Assembly (NCBI GenBank): GCA_020746105.1
Contig: CM036619.1
Span: 71,785,635-71,849,634 of the forward strand
DNA from: Trogon surrucura
Taxonomy: Eukaryota > Chordata > Aves > Trogoniformes > Trogonidae
Direction of reading: 5' to 3'
Length of the DNA: 64,000 bases
Shown here: positions 24,786-36,523 of the stretch, piece after piece
Layout of the letters: the number at the start of each line of letters is the position of its first letter
Position numbering within the stretch: position 1 is the stretch's first letter
The notes under the pieces: generated by a model
Told to the model about the DNA's origin: nothing
What the model saw: the letters and a program-made list of their open reading frames with translations, nothing else
Databases searched by the model: none
Translations under genes and position numbers: made by a program

Positions 24786-26409
24786 CAGCCCTGGGTGTCA
24801 ATACGTGAAGTAGTTAGAACACACATTCATGGAGACTTAAAGGAAATACATAGGCCCAATTCTCTGATTGTTTTCCCCCTATGAAATGTGAACAACTGCT
24901 GGTTTGGAGCTAGAAATAGAAATCTGTGAGACAATCTGGAAAGAGAGACTAAAGTTGGTAACTAAATGCAAACTTGAAGAAAATTGGGATTGTAGAGGCT
25001 CTGAAATGTTTCATTTTGATCTCTTGCACTACTGCATTTTACTGGAAAAGATTTGGGCAATAAGAAAGACTATTTGTGTCCAGCCTAAACATTCTGCCAC
25101 TTTGCTCTTGTTCTAATGGCAGTTCTTGGGGTCTTTCATTAAGTAATAATGTGCTGAGGCAAGTCCAAGAATCACTTGTCAGGAAGCTTTTTGGCTTCAA
25201 AAGAACTGAGGGTTAAGAGAGCAAAACTGGTTTGTAGTCTCTAAATTTTTCTTTCTTATGGGAAAAAGATAGATGCTGCAGCTCTTCCAAAGGGATAGAT
25301 GAGATTGAACTATCAAACGAACTTGATGTTATTAATGACCTCCACTGAAAAGCTTTGCAGAATTACCATCTGTTAGCTCATCGCTGCCAAAATGGTGCAA
25401 TAGCAATCTGGCTCAATGTAAGGAGGCAGGACATACAGTGTGTAAAGGCCAGTAGTACTGACATGGGGGTGATGCAGCTTGGGTGTATTACTTTGCAGAG
25501 TTGTATAGTTTTGATGTTTATGTGTCCTCTGCTATCAATAGCAATATTAGATCAGCCTGTACAGGGACTAGTAAGATTTACAGGAATCACTGTGATGTCC
25601 CAGTTCTAGAGTTGTTTACACCTTGACTAATGCAACTGATGAAATAAGTAGAAAAGTAAATGTTAATCCAGAGAATTAAACACCCAAACATAGCTTTGTT
25701 TCTTCAGCACTGCAAATAGAGTGGAAAATATAAAAGGTTCACAATGCCAGTGCTAGCAAGTAGCTTTCTTTAAATACAATTAATTGTTTTGTAACCTTAA
25801 TGTGATTGTCTTTGCCCTGTTGGCCGGAGACTTCCTTTCATAATTTTTCTAGGAGTTTCTGTTAACCAAGCTCTTAGTTTTCTTTTGAAGTGAGTGATGC
25901 TTCAGGCCAGAAATTAGTGTTAGTAACCTATGCCTTTTTCTGTGGCAGAAATACTTTGTGTGTGGGTAAGGATGGGCTGTGATGTGCAGTCACCTGAAAA
26001 GCTGCCCATGGCAGACTAGAAGTTAGTCCAGTGGGTTACTGTCAAAGTCATAAAATATTTTACTTACCTATTTATTCAGTATAAAAAAAAAGCAGAGAGA
26101 GGAGGGTGTTAGAGAAATACACACTTTGTGAAATGCAGAGACAGAAAAGTTAGTTGTCACCTTGAGTCATCATTGTTCCTTGGTTCATAGGTAACATGTG
26201 AATTGATATTAAAAAGAAGCATATCCTTGGATTTTGATATAGTATTTTGGCTAGCCAGAAATGATAACTGCTGTTTTCAATTCTACACGTTTATCATGCT
26301 CACAACACTGTAAACCTCAGAAATAATGCTCTCCACTCACCTTCTCCTATGGCAGCCTCTCATGTCTCTGTGTTAAGTGCTTACCCCCTGAATCCCCTCA
26401 CTGATCATT
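24786..26409. other. Unique non-coding stretch, no gene recognised
   Basis: No gene or recognised repeat. Short overlapping frames occur at 24904-25116 and 25355-25609 without family resemblance. An A-run lies at about 26083-26091. Confidence 0.55.
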
Positions 26410-26668
26410 TAATTGGCAAGAGGGAACAGGCATAATTGAAACATAGAAGATTCCATCTGATGCACAAAACCACTTTTTTTTTGCTGTCAGGGTGGTGATG
26501 ATTGGACCAGGTTGCCTAGAGGTGTCTTGAGGTCTCCATTTGTGGAGACATTTAAAACCCAACTAGGCATGGTCCTAGGCATCCTGCTCTAACTGAGCAT
26601 GCTTGAGCAGGGGAGTTGATGATCTCAAGAGTCCCCTTCCAACGTCAACAGTTCTGTGATTCTGTCTC
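26410..26668 (+). mobile_element. Old CR1 3' end
   Basis: A diverged CR1 3' fragment: GATTCCATCTGATGCACAAA, GCTGTCAGGGTGGTG, ACCAGGTTGCCTAGAGG, then the tip with GACATTTAAAACCCAACTAGG and ACAGTTCTGTGATTCTGT. The tail with TGCTTGAGCAGGGGAGTTG resembles the older CR1-C-like type rather than the younger copies elsewhere in the window. Divergence is high, and no frame survives. Confidence 0.8.
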
Positions 26669-27830
26669 TAACTCAACTGCATCCTTCTTGAGATGAGAAT
26701 TGCATGCAGTACATGAGATGGGGGCATGCACAGATGTTGCATAATTGAAGAATAACCTCTTATGTCTTGGCTCTATGAGCTCCTTTTGAAGTTCCTTGCC
26801 ACGAGCATGGCATCCGACTGCTTGAAAGTGTTCAGTAGTGTTCAAAAACTCAGAGGTTTAAGTGTTCATTACCCTATCCAGGTCACTGGTGAAGATACTG
26901 GGTGAAACCAATCTCAACTCTGGTTCCTGGAAGACCCCACTCCTTGTTCTGCATCACCAAAAGTGACTGTTAGCCTTGAAGGCTTATCCTTTCCTTCTTA
27001 TAATTTTAATAGTTTTTAATATATGAAAGAGCCTTTATTATCCAATCCTATGGCATGTTAATTTGGTGTGGAAGCTTTCTCAAGGCTTTTTGGTGTTACA
27101 TCTACATGCTTACAAACACCCCTGTAGATGTCCAGCCAGTTGATGAAGCAGGATTGACTTTTGCAGAAGCCATGGTGACTTCTTGACACAGGCTCAGCTT
27201 CCCTGTGTGCTTGCTCATCTTATGGTTTGTTATAGATTCTATATGTTACACTGCTGCTGGAAATCACTCTCCAGTTCTTCCCATGATGCCCTTTGAAGCT
27301 CTTTTTGTTAATGAGACTCCATTGGCAATCTTTGACACAGGCAGCTCTTTGGTTAGCAGCCACAAACCTTGGCCACCAGTTCTGCAGTTCCATGTTGAGT
27401 TACCTCAGAGCTCCCAGGTGAACGCCATCCACTCCTGGTGGTGTACTAGCCTTCAGTTTGTCCATTTGGTCTTAATACTTCCTGGGTATTTGCTTTACAC
27501 TGATCTAGCTCCTCTGACCTCTCTGCTGCGATGAATGCATAAGATGTTGGATCTTTCCAGTGCATTCTGTACTAAAACCTGACCAAAAGAGTGCGCTGAA
27601 CTTCTTACAAGTGGCCTTATCATTCCTGAGTGCCTGTTTTATAACATAGTCATCAAGCAGTCCTACCAAGTCCCATGCTGGCCTTCTACTACGAGTGCAG
27701 TCAAGAGACTTGTTGCTGTTTAGTCTTGAATATTTACAAGGCACTCTTCACATTCTTTTTCAGCCGCTTTATTTTCTATGACATTTCACTGACTTTTCTG
27801 CTTCTAGTTTGGACAAACTTTATATTATTT
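26669..27830 (-). mobile_element. Ancient CR1-type LINE, reverse orientation, internal region
   Basis: Read on the + strand, this stretch matches the antisense of a CR1 RT/linker region as seen in old amniote CR1 copies. Landmarks are TTCCTGGAAGACCCCACTCC (antisense of the GVPQG region), AAGCTTTCTCAAGGCTTTT with ACATCTACATG (antisense of DxSKAFD), GCCATCCACTCCTGGTG (antisense of the PDGI region), and GTGGCCTTATCATTCCTGAGTGCC. The order is consistent with a minus-strand copy. Divergence is strong and all frames are broken. The 109-codon frame on the + strand at 27205-27534 is only an antisense shadow. The right edge is uncertain. Confidence 0.65.
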
Positions 27831-30800
27831 TTTTCTTTTTTTTTTGCACTGTACCTTAATTTGAAATTATGACCTACCAAAATCTCTTGTTTATTGTTAG
27901 TCATGGACAATAAGGTTTGTTGCAATCCTGAACCACTCAAAATCAGGCGAGACCCTTTTTGGCATCTCCCCAACACATACTTTGTATTGTTACTGCCTTT
28001 GATTTGTGTAGCTAAAGTGCCAGTGGTCGGCATGCCACTTGGGTGCAGCATGTCTGTGCTGGCTCTGGAATGAACAGCTGTTACTGTTGTGGTTGGTTAC
28101 AAAATGAGCTTGTTATAATGAAATGGCTCGGTGCAGTTCTGTTCACAGCATACCATAAAAGAGGAGTCCTTGGGAGCTGGGAAGCACAGAAAATCTGAAA
28201 GCAGAGGGTTGAAAAGTATTTTAGATTAATTATGTGTAAGGCTTCGAGATCAAGTTGATATGCCACACCTGTCTTCCACTTTTTAATTTCATAGGACCAA
28301 GTGGGCTAAAAAGCACCACCTGGTAAACCTGAAGTCATCTGTGCTTCAACAGGTCAACAGTGATGGTTCCGTAAGAAACCTTAGGGTCAGCATACGTGAA
28401 TCATTAAGTGTCCAAATCCTGACTTTTTGAGGGATCCTCTTGCATTTTGTCCGCAGTGACAAACCCTGACTTCCCTAGTGTAGTAATCGAGAAAGTATGA
28501 AACCAAGATGCAAACCCTGATATTCTACGGGAAAAAGAAATCTAAAGGAGTCGGGATTTGTGTGAGAAGATCTCTGTGATAGATGTTAAAGCTGTGGTTT
28601 AGGCAGAACAACTCTCAACCGAATGGAGGCATTAAGTTAGTCTTAATTTTTTTCTTTTAATTTCCAGTTTAGGTTTTTGCCTGTGCTACATTACTTAAAA
28701 ACTTACATATCTACCACTTGGTGTTCTCTCTTTTTATATATGTATATATATATATATATATGCATTATTTTAAACAGAAACATTGAGAGTATAAAAAATA
28801 CACATTGACTTCAGAGTCAGATTAGATCAAACTTTTTGGAGAAAGTAATTTCACTGAAGTTGGCTGACTCCTTCCTCACAAGATATGCCAGAACCTAACC
28901 TCGCTAGGAGGAGTAAACGCTGCTGGATGCTTATCTTGAATGCTTAGCATCTCAAGGTCATCTTGAGGAAAGTATCAAACTAAAAATTAGTTTTGGGTCT
29001 TTCTCTGAGTTTGTGTGGTGCCTGGTGAACTTGCCCCACGGGCCACCATTGGAATTTGGCAGCACTTTGTAATCCCCCTCAGTTTCAAATAACAGGTTTT
29101 AAAGAAAACCTTGGCTGGATGTGTTGTAGCCCATGCAGATGTTATTCAGTGTTGAAGTGTACATGTGTGCCAAGTTTAACTTCTGGTGTAGTCCTCAGTG
29201 GCAGGAGCTATGGGCGCCGATCAATTAAGCACTAGCCATCTGGGTTCATCTGATGTAAATTCCTTCCCATTATCCTCTTGACGAGCTGAGGAATGGAGGA
29301 TTCTTCTGGCATCTTTGCCATGAAAAGCTGACATTCACAACTTCTCTTCCAGGTTTATGTAGCCTATAAAGGATGGAAAGTGGGGTGGAGAAGCTTAAAA
29401 CTGGTTTTGGACTCTGAAATCCAGTGTGGGTGAAGGGACAGGGCTTGGTTGGTTGTGGCATTTTAATCTGCCTGGTGTGCATAACTTGCAGAATAAAGGC
29501 TGCATTTTTCTTGGACATGAAATTGGGGAAACAGCTTTTATCAAACTTTACATCTGTTGTTGCCCCAGGATACACAGACAGTAACTAATGCCAGGAAGCC
29601 TGGAATGTGCCAAAATACTGGCAAACTGTGTTTTATCCAATTTATTTGTTTGACACTGTGGTAGGAGTATCAATTAGCAGAATGACTGTATTCTAGCCAA
29701 ATGAAGGAAAAATTATGGTAAGCCAGTGTCTGCAACCCTTTTTGCTCCTTTGAATGTGTGTGCCCTGCAGTATGGTGGGATGTCTGTGTATCATGTAACA
29801 TTTTAGATCCTTATGGCTGTTCCTTACAGCATGAGGCAGGCATCTGTTTCTTCCAAAACAGTGAATGGAAGAAAAAATACTCCAGGCTGTTGGTACATAA
29901 CTGTCATGCATTGTGTAGCTCCTGGTTGTTTCTAAAGAACTCAGAAACGGTGATGAAGTTGCTCTAAACTTAGAGCTGTGATTTGCTGGAACTCTGCATT
30001 GCTCCACTCAAAAGAAGCCTTTTCCTGCAAATCCTTTGCTTCCTTACTATGCAAGGTCATTGTGTGTGGAGTGGTTGGCGGGGAGGTAACAGATCTTTAA
30101 TCTTTGCATCTCCCATTACTGTGTGCTTGTTTCCCTGCCAGCAAACTTGAGAGTGGCTGTCTGCCCACACTCCAGTAATACAGCCAAGGACTTAAGGACC
30201 CAGAATAGTCTGGAGGACAAGTGTGGTGGTCTCCAGAACTTCTCTAGACATTGGTGCACATGTATGAAAAAGTAACAAGATTTTGATTTCTTTTTTTTTT
30301 TAATCATCTTTTTGACCTACCTGTTTTGGAAACAGAAGCGTTATTATGTATGTGGAAATACTACTTATGGTTCCATTGAAACAGTACAGAGAGAATCAGG
30401 TTGAGAGATGTACATTGGGGCAGATAAGCACTGGATAAAATACCTCGGAATTCTCTTCTATATTTGTTAGTGAAACACCAATTTTAATACTTAGTTTTTG
30501 TCTGACGGTACATCGCCTCTATCCCAAGGTTTTCCTGTCTTCACTTTGCTCTCTGGAAAGAACAGAAAATGTCTGTGCTTGTTGAATGGTGTATTGGGGT
30601 TGACAGCCTCTAGAAAGAGCTTTGAAAAATCCCTAATTTATTCAGAAATATCTATTTTATTTTGTATGATCAATATTATAGTCTAAACTCTTGATGTTGA
30701 CATAAGTCTTGTTAGCTAGAGCCAGAATAACTTACTAACTGTTAAACTTTACCAAAAAATCAACCCACCCTTGTGGATTCTGGTGGGATGTTAAGACATT

Positions 30801-33800
30801 TTGGCTTTTTATTTGTTAGGGCGTGGTTCCTGATGGATCATTAGTTTAAGACAGTGCAGGAAAAGGAAAACATCCGTTCTTTTCAGTAAACAGAAAAGTC
30901 TATTATTTTTTCTCTGACTGAGGGAGGGAAGAAAGAATTCTGCTTACCTTGAAAGTTAAATGAGAAGTCTCCAAGAGTGAGACAGAGGGTGCAACAGCTA
31001 GCTGTAAGGATTTAGTAGTTTCGTAGTTCATCCACATCACTGATGAAACAACTGATCCACTTGGGCACTCTAGGAAAAGGAGACATTTATCTGAACGTCT
31101 TTGTATAAACTCTTTGCTTGATCTCATTCTGTCACTTTTGGCCATAAAATGACAGATAGTTTTATCTTCTCTGTGGAGAATTCAGCTGACCCACCATTTA
31201 TATTGTTGCAAAGGCCTGATCACATACCCTAAAAAGTAAAGGTTTTATCTTTTTCTAAGTATTTCTGTTCTGTGATAGACAAAATCATCTGCCTTCTCTC
31301 TCTTCTTCACTCAAGGGCTACTAAAGATGGAGACAGGCCTGCTACCTTCTCTGGAGTCTTGATCTCTGGTGGTTTGTTTTTTCTCCACACCTTGCCCCCT
31401 TTCCTCACCGGGTGAATACACGGATGTAATCCTCCCTACCACAAATCCCGCAGTCAGGTTTCTCGTGTTTGAGGAAAGTATAAAGGAAATGAATTGAGCA
31501 CAGACATGAGTATGTGATCTGTGGCCCGTGACAAGTCAAGGTTAGAAAAGCTTAATTATGGACAGATATCACATTGCCTTTCTTCCTCTGTAGCACACAG
31601 CATTTTCCTTCCAGCTAGGAAAGAGTCTTAGTCATGCCCAAGTCTCTTAGTACTGCTGGCTTCCTCAGCCTTAAAATACAGAAACATCCATATATTAAAC
31701 ATAAAAAATAGTGATATACAGCAAGTTACACTAACTAATAGTTACATGCCTGCAAAATAATATAGGTATGACTTGCCAAAGAATGGCCTTCCAGTAGTTG
31801 GGGTCAGTCTGTTGTTCCTGGGCTGTTCATCCTCTACCAGGACAATGCATGTGGTTTGCTCCTGGCTGCCAGTGTTTTCAAAGGTATGATTTTATCACAG
31901 GTATAACTTGTATTTCATACACTGCATTTTTGGAAAAAATCTGACCTACTGCACAGGTATAGACTAACCAGGCAGTGAGTGCACTGTAGCTTTTTTGTGA
32001 TGAGAACGAAGCTATGTGATCTACCAAACTGGAAACTTTGGACACTGACCCTTGGAGCAGTTTGCCATTCTCACATCAGGAGAAGCAGTAAATTCTGGGA
32101 AGTGTGTTTCCAGGAGATCAAAGTTCACAGTGTTATTATTTTGGAGTTGCAGGATGTGGTTGCTCTACCGTAGTAGAGGGACACAGCCAAATACTTGAAA
32201 ATCAGCAGTGCAAGCATAAAGCTTTAATGTAGATCTTGTTACTTTTCCTGTTAAGTGATAGCAAATGAGAGAAAATCACCAACTTACCAACAGTTTGTAA
32301 ATAACATATCGCTGGTGATATATACATCTTTGAGCATACTCTCTGCATTGCTTAAGAATCCAAATGGCCTTAGGAGGAAATGGGCATTCAGAGCGTATTT
32401 TAGGATGTGATAATTTAAAACTAGATAAAAAAAATCATGACTTGTTTAGGAAGGAAAATAGAGCAAAGACAGACCTTTAGAAAAAGTCAGCAGGAAAAAA
32501 GCAGTGCTACTCACCTTTTTAATATTTATCTGTGTACCTACATGCTTTCTTTCTCAGTTTTTACAGGGTCCCTTTTACTGTAATAAAACTTTTTCCATGT
32601 AAAAGTAAAAATCTGGAATTAATGACCATTTAAACATGAAACTAAATTAAGGTACTTGGTCTTAAAGAGGAGACTAAATTGTCAGTTATCCATCATTTTG
32701 GGGGGAAGCGAAGTATTGCATTATTGGAAGTGAGTAAATTTTGGTTCCTTAGATTCTCTTAGAAATATTTTTATATTGATTTATCCTTTTTCGAGAGAGA
32801 TTTAATGGTAGCACTCCTTATGTTGTAACTGATGGATATTTAATTGAATGAATTCTCTAAGATAGTTTATAGTCACAGATATACATTAATCATGCTCTTT
32901 TAGTTAAAGGTATTTTAATTGTATGTTGTCAAAACATAACTCAGATCAAAGCCCATAGAAAAGCGTGGTCAGATATGAAGCTTTTGCCTAATGCCAGAAA
33001 AAAGGAGGAAGGGAATTGATGGGAAAAGATTAAATTTCCTCGGAGCCAAAGCAATCACTCGGTGTACAAGTTTTGCTTCCCTAGTGGTTAGACTAATCTG
33101 CTTTTGCCAGACTCATATTTTCATGTTTTATCTTGAAGACTAGTGGAACTGAAAAAAAAAACCCATGGAAATTCAGTTTAGATAGCTGTCCAAAGTTTGA
33201 AAAAATTATTCAATCTAGATCAGTCTAGAGTGAAGAACTGTTGCTGACAGCTTCAGCTGTAGCAGGAATCTCATTTATGTTACAAACAAGCATCTTCCAT
33301 GTTTTAGGACAGGTATTCTGTAACTAATGTTAAGTGAGAGTCATGGCTTCTGTGTCTTGTGGCAGAGAGACCTCAGTCCAGGAGAGAACTCCAGCATGTC
33401 TACATAGTTGGTCCAGCTATCAGGTGCGCAGTCTTGAACTGGGCTGAGGGTCTCCTCAGTGGCTCCCAAGGGTCTCTTCTGGGTTTCTCCTGCAGTGGCT
33501 GCAGGCCACTCTCCCTTCTGGGGTCAGGTAGCAAATAGCTGAGCCTGACTCTTTCAGATTCTCAAGAGACCTGATGGCTGTTGCCATCGCTGGGACTCAT
33601 CCACGACTGCTCTGGAAGACTCTCCATAGCACTATTAGTGAGGGACAGGCTGCTGCCCTGTTCTGCTAACTGAGTTTGTCCTGTCCTCATTGCCACAGGT
33701 TCCATTTCCTTTCATGTTGACTTGAAATTGGCCTCTGGGTTTTTGGTTGGGCTGAAGGGAGGTGGGTGGAGCGTGAATGACAACAGCCAGCCTGGCTTGC

Positions 33801-35063
33801 GTGGTCACAAGGAAAGCAAGAGTTTTGTTAAATGTCATTCTAATTGTATGCTGTATATTTTCAAATGCAAACATGTTTGGACAATAGGATCCTTTATGAA
33901 AAGAGCGTGAAAACTGAGTGAATTGAGACACAGTTGCTCTTCAGGCACTGTATTTCCTCATGTTCAGTAAATAGCTGTGATGATGATGATGTTTGCTCTT
34001 TATGGAAAAAGCAATGCTCTAAACAAGGGAGAAAATTCTTAGCAGACATGCAGGTTGTCATAATTTTTTTTTAATTGTAGCTTATACTAAAAGCTTATAG
34101 TTATGTGCTAGGGAACGATCCCAACCCGTGTTGGCCTGTTGAAATTTATCTTCAGGTTCCTACTGGCAATTCATTTGTTAAAATGATACCGTCCTCCCAC
34201 TTCTAACAGAAGTGCGGGAAGAATGGCAGAAAACAGGACTTCTCCAGATTTTCTCATTGGCAAACCATCACATCATGCCAGTTTCTGCCCCAAAAGCTCT
34301 ATCTGGCTATCTCTCACACTGACAGCTAATTAGCTGGAGGCAAGCAATGACTAAAAGTGGATGGAGGTGCTGATCGGTTTCTCAGAGTACAAGTCCACTC
34401 TACTGTGCTGGCTGAGATTCAAAATGTCTGTGTCCAAAGCAGATGTGCCCTGGCTGCTGCAGGGAATTTTTACTGAAGATGGCAGCACTTTCTTGTAGAT
34501 TTTCCCATTGGCACTGTTATTTTAAAGAAACTAAAGGCATTTCCTAAATGTGCACAAAATTGTGATTCTCTTTAAAGTGGTAGAGCACATGTTTAGCCAT
34601 CTGAGTGACTCTATCATTTCCCTTGGAAGCAGAGAGATTGCCCAAGGTCTTGTTTAAAGTACTATTCTGGGAAACTTGCACCAGAAATAGTGCAGTAAGT
34701 CCTGTAGTTCTGCTTTTCTTTGAAAAGTCACAACCTGAACTCCCACAGAAGAAAAGGAAATCTTGATTTTTTCTCTTGTATAAGACTTTTTCTAAATATG
34801 TACTGGATGTAGGTAGAGTTGAGACCTTGTTTTGAAATTTGCGAGTCGATTTGTGATGGGAATTCTTTTGAGAGACATTTTAGTAGTGTAATTTTTTATT
34901 TACTTTTTTTTTTTTAATCTGAAGTCAAGTTATTGCAATCCTAAATTACTTTTGCTGTTTTATCAGTATAATAATTTGTTTTCTGAAAGTAGTATTCAAC
35001 ACATCTAATGGGCTTTTTAATCCATGGGTAACTCTCATGGCTGTCCTTTGAGACAGTCAGATA
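27831..35063. other. Unique non-coding stretch, no gene recognised
   Basis: About 7.2 kb without a recognised gene. It holds a TA microsatellite (28735-28762), a minus-strand open stretch bounded by good acceptor and donor sites (30948-31069) and a moderately GC-rich block around 33360-33790 whose nature is unclear. T-runs occur near 30290 and 34905. Confidence 0.55.
28735..28762. repeat. (TA)n microsatellite
   Basis: A short tract of TA dinucleotides interrupted once by TG. It is likely to vary in length. Confidence 0.85.
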
Positions 35064-35833
35064 ATTACAGAATCACAGAATCGTTGAGGCTGGAAAAGAC
35101 CTTTGAGATCATCAAGTCGAGCCTATGACCCAACACCACCACATCAGCTAGACCACGGCACTAAGTGCCATGTCCAGTTTTTCCTTAAACACCTCCAGGG
35201 ACAGTGACTCCACCATTTCCCTGAGCGGTCCGTTCCAGTGCCTGATCACCCTCTCTGTGAGAAAATGTTTCCTGAGATCCAACCTAAACCTTCCCTGATG
35301 CAGCTTCAGGCCATGCCCCCTTGTCCTGTCACTAGCTGCCTGGGAGAAGAGCCCGACCCCCACCTGACTACACCCTCCCTTCAGGCAGTTGTAGAGAGTG
35401 ATGAGGTCCCCCCTAAGTCTCCTCTTCCCCAGGCTGAACAACCCCAGCTCCCTCAGCCTCTCCTCATCGGACTTTCCCTCTAGTCCCTTTTCCAGCCTCG
35501 TCGTTCTCCTCTGGACCCGCTCCAGCATCTCAGTGTCTTTCTTGCAGTGAGGAGCCCAGAACTGCACACAGGGCTCGAGGTGAGGCCTCACCAGTGCTGA
35601 GCACAGGGGTAGAATCACATCCCTGCTCCTGCTGGCCACACTGTTCCTGACACAAGCCAGGATGCCATTGGCCTTCCGGGCCACCTGGGCACACTGCTGG
35701 CTCATGTTCAGCCGGTTGCCAACCAGTACTTCCAGGTCCCTCTCTGCTGGGCTGCTCTCCAGCCACTCCCCCCCAAGTCTGTAGTGCTGCAGGGCGTTAT
35801 TGTGGCCAAAGTGTACGACCCTGCACTTGGTCT
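35064..35833 (-). mobile_element. CR1 LINE copy A, 5'-truncated, with an intact 3' reading frame
   Basis: A minus-strand CR1 3' part. The frame 35891-35148 (247 codons) is uninterrupted: after about 20 residues from the neighbouring copy it reads [11 protein letters not shown], then [54 protein letters not shown], and ends near [14 protein letters not shown]. This is the C-terminal region of the CR1 ORF2 protein. The catalytic FADD part is missing, so the copy cannot act. The 3' tip carries CACAGAATCGTTGAGGCTGG on the + strand. The open frame suggests a younger copy than the one at 2-4 kb. It abuts copy B directly. Confidence 0.93.
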
Positions 35834-36523
35834 TAGAATCATGGAACAGTTCAGGCTGGAAAAGACCCTTGGGGTCATCGAGTCCAACCATTTACCCTAC
35901 ACTACAAGTTCACCCCTAAGCCATATGACCCAACACCACATCTAAGTGACACTTAAACACATCCAGGGATGTCGACTCAACCACCTCCCTAGGCAGTCTG
36001 TTCCAGTGTCTGGCCACTCTTTCCGTGAAGAATTTCTTCCTAACGTCCAGCCTAAACTTGCCCTGTTTCAACTTGAAACCATTCCCCCTGGTTCTGTCCC
36101 TAGTTACCTGTGAGAAGAGACCAGCACCAACCTCTCTACAATGTCCTTTCAAGTAATTGTAGAGCATGATGAGGTCTTGTGGCACTTCATACCGTTGGCC
36201 TCGGCTCATGAATCCAGCCTGTCCAGGTCTCTCTGTAGAGCCTTCCTACCCTCCGGCAGATCGACACTGCCCCCCCAGCTTGGTGTCATCTGCAACCTTA
36301 CTAAAGGTAGACTCAATCCCCTCATCCAGGTTGTCAATATAGATGTTGAACAGGAGTGGCCCCAGTACTGATCCCTGGGGGACACCACTGGTCACCGAAT
36401 GCCAACTGGATGCAGCATCATTCATCACCACTCTCTGGGTCCAGTCATCCAACCAGTTTTTAACCCAGTGAAGAGTGCACCTGTCCAAGCCATGGGCTGC
36501 CAGGTTTTCCAGGAGGATACTTT
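35834..36523 (-). mobile_element. CR1 LINE copy B, internally deleted
   Basis: A second minus-strand CR1, whose 3' tip (AGAATCATGGAACAGTTCAGG on + from 35834) touches the 5' end of copy A. Its RT part reads [27 protein letters not shown] and then VADDTKLGG near 36290, where V replaces the usual F before the catalytic aspartates. Just after [12 protein letters not shown] and EANGMKC, the sequence jumps to [11 protein letters not shown] near 36180, losing an estimated 450 bp of coding sequence. The C-terminal frame 36209-35916 is otherwise good and ends VVLGHMA. The 5' end is truncated near 36523. Confidence 0.92.

Noticed and set aside
27205-27534. 109-codon + strand open frame resembling a secreted or membrane protein
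   Set aside because: It lies on the opposite strand of an ancient CR1 RT/linker region and matches the antisense of known CR1 wording.
35238-35483. 81-codon proline-rich + strand frame
   Set aside because: Antisense of the CR1 copy A coding region.
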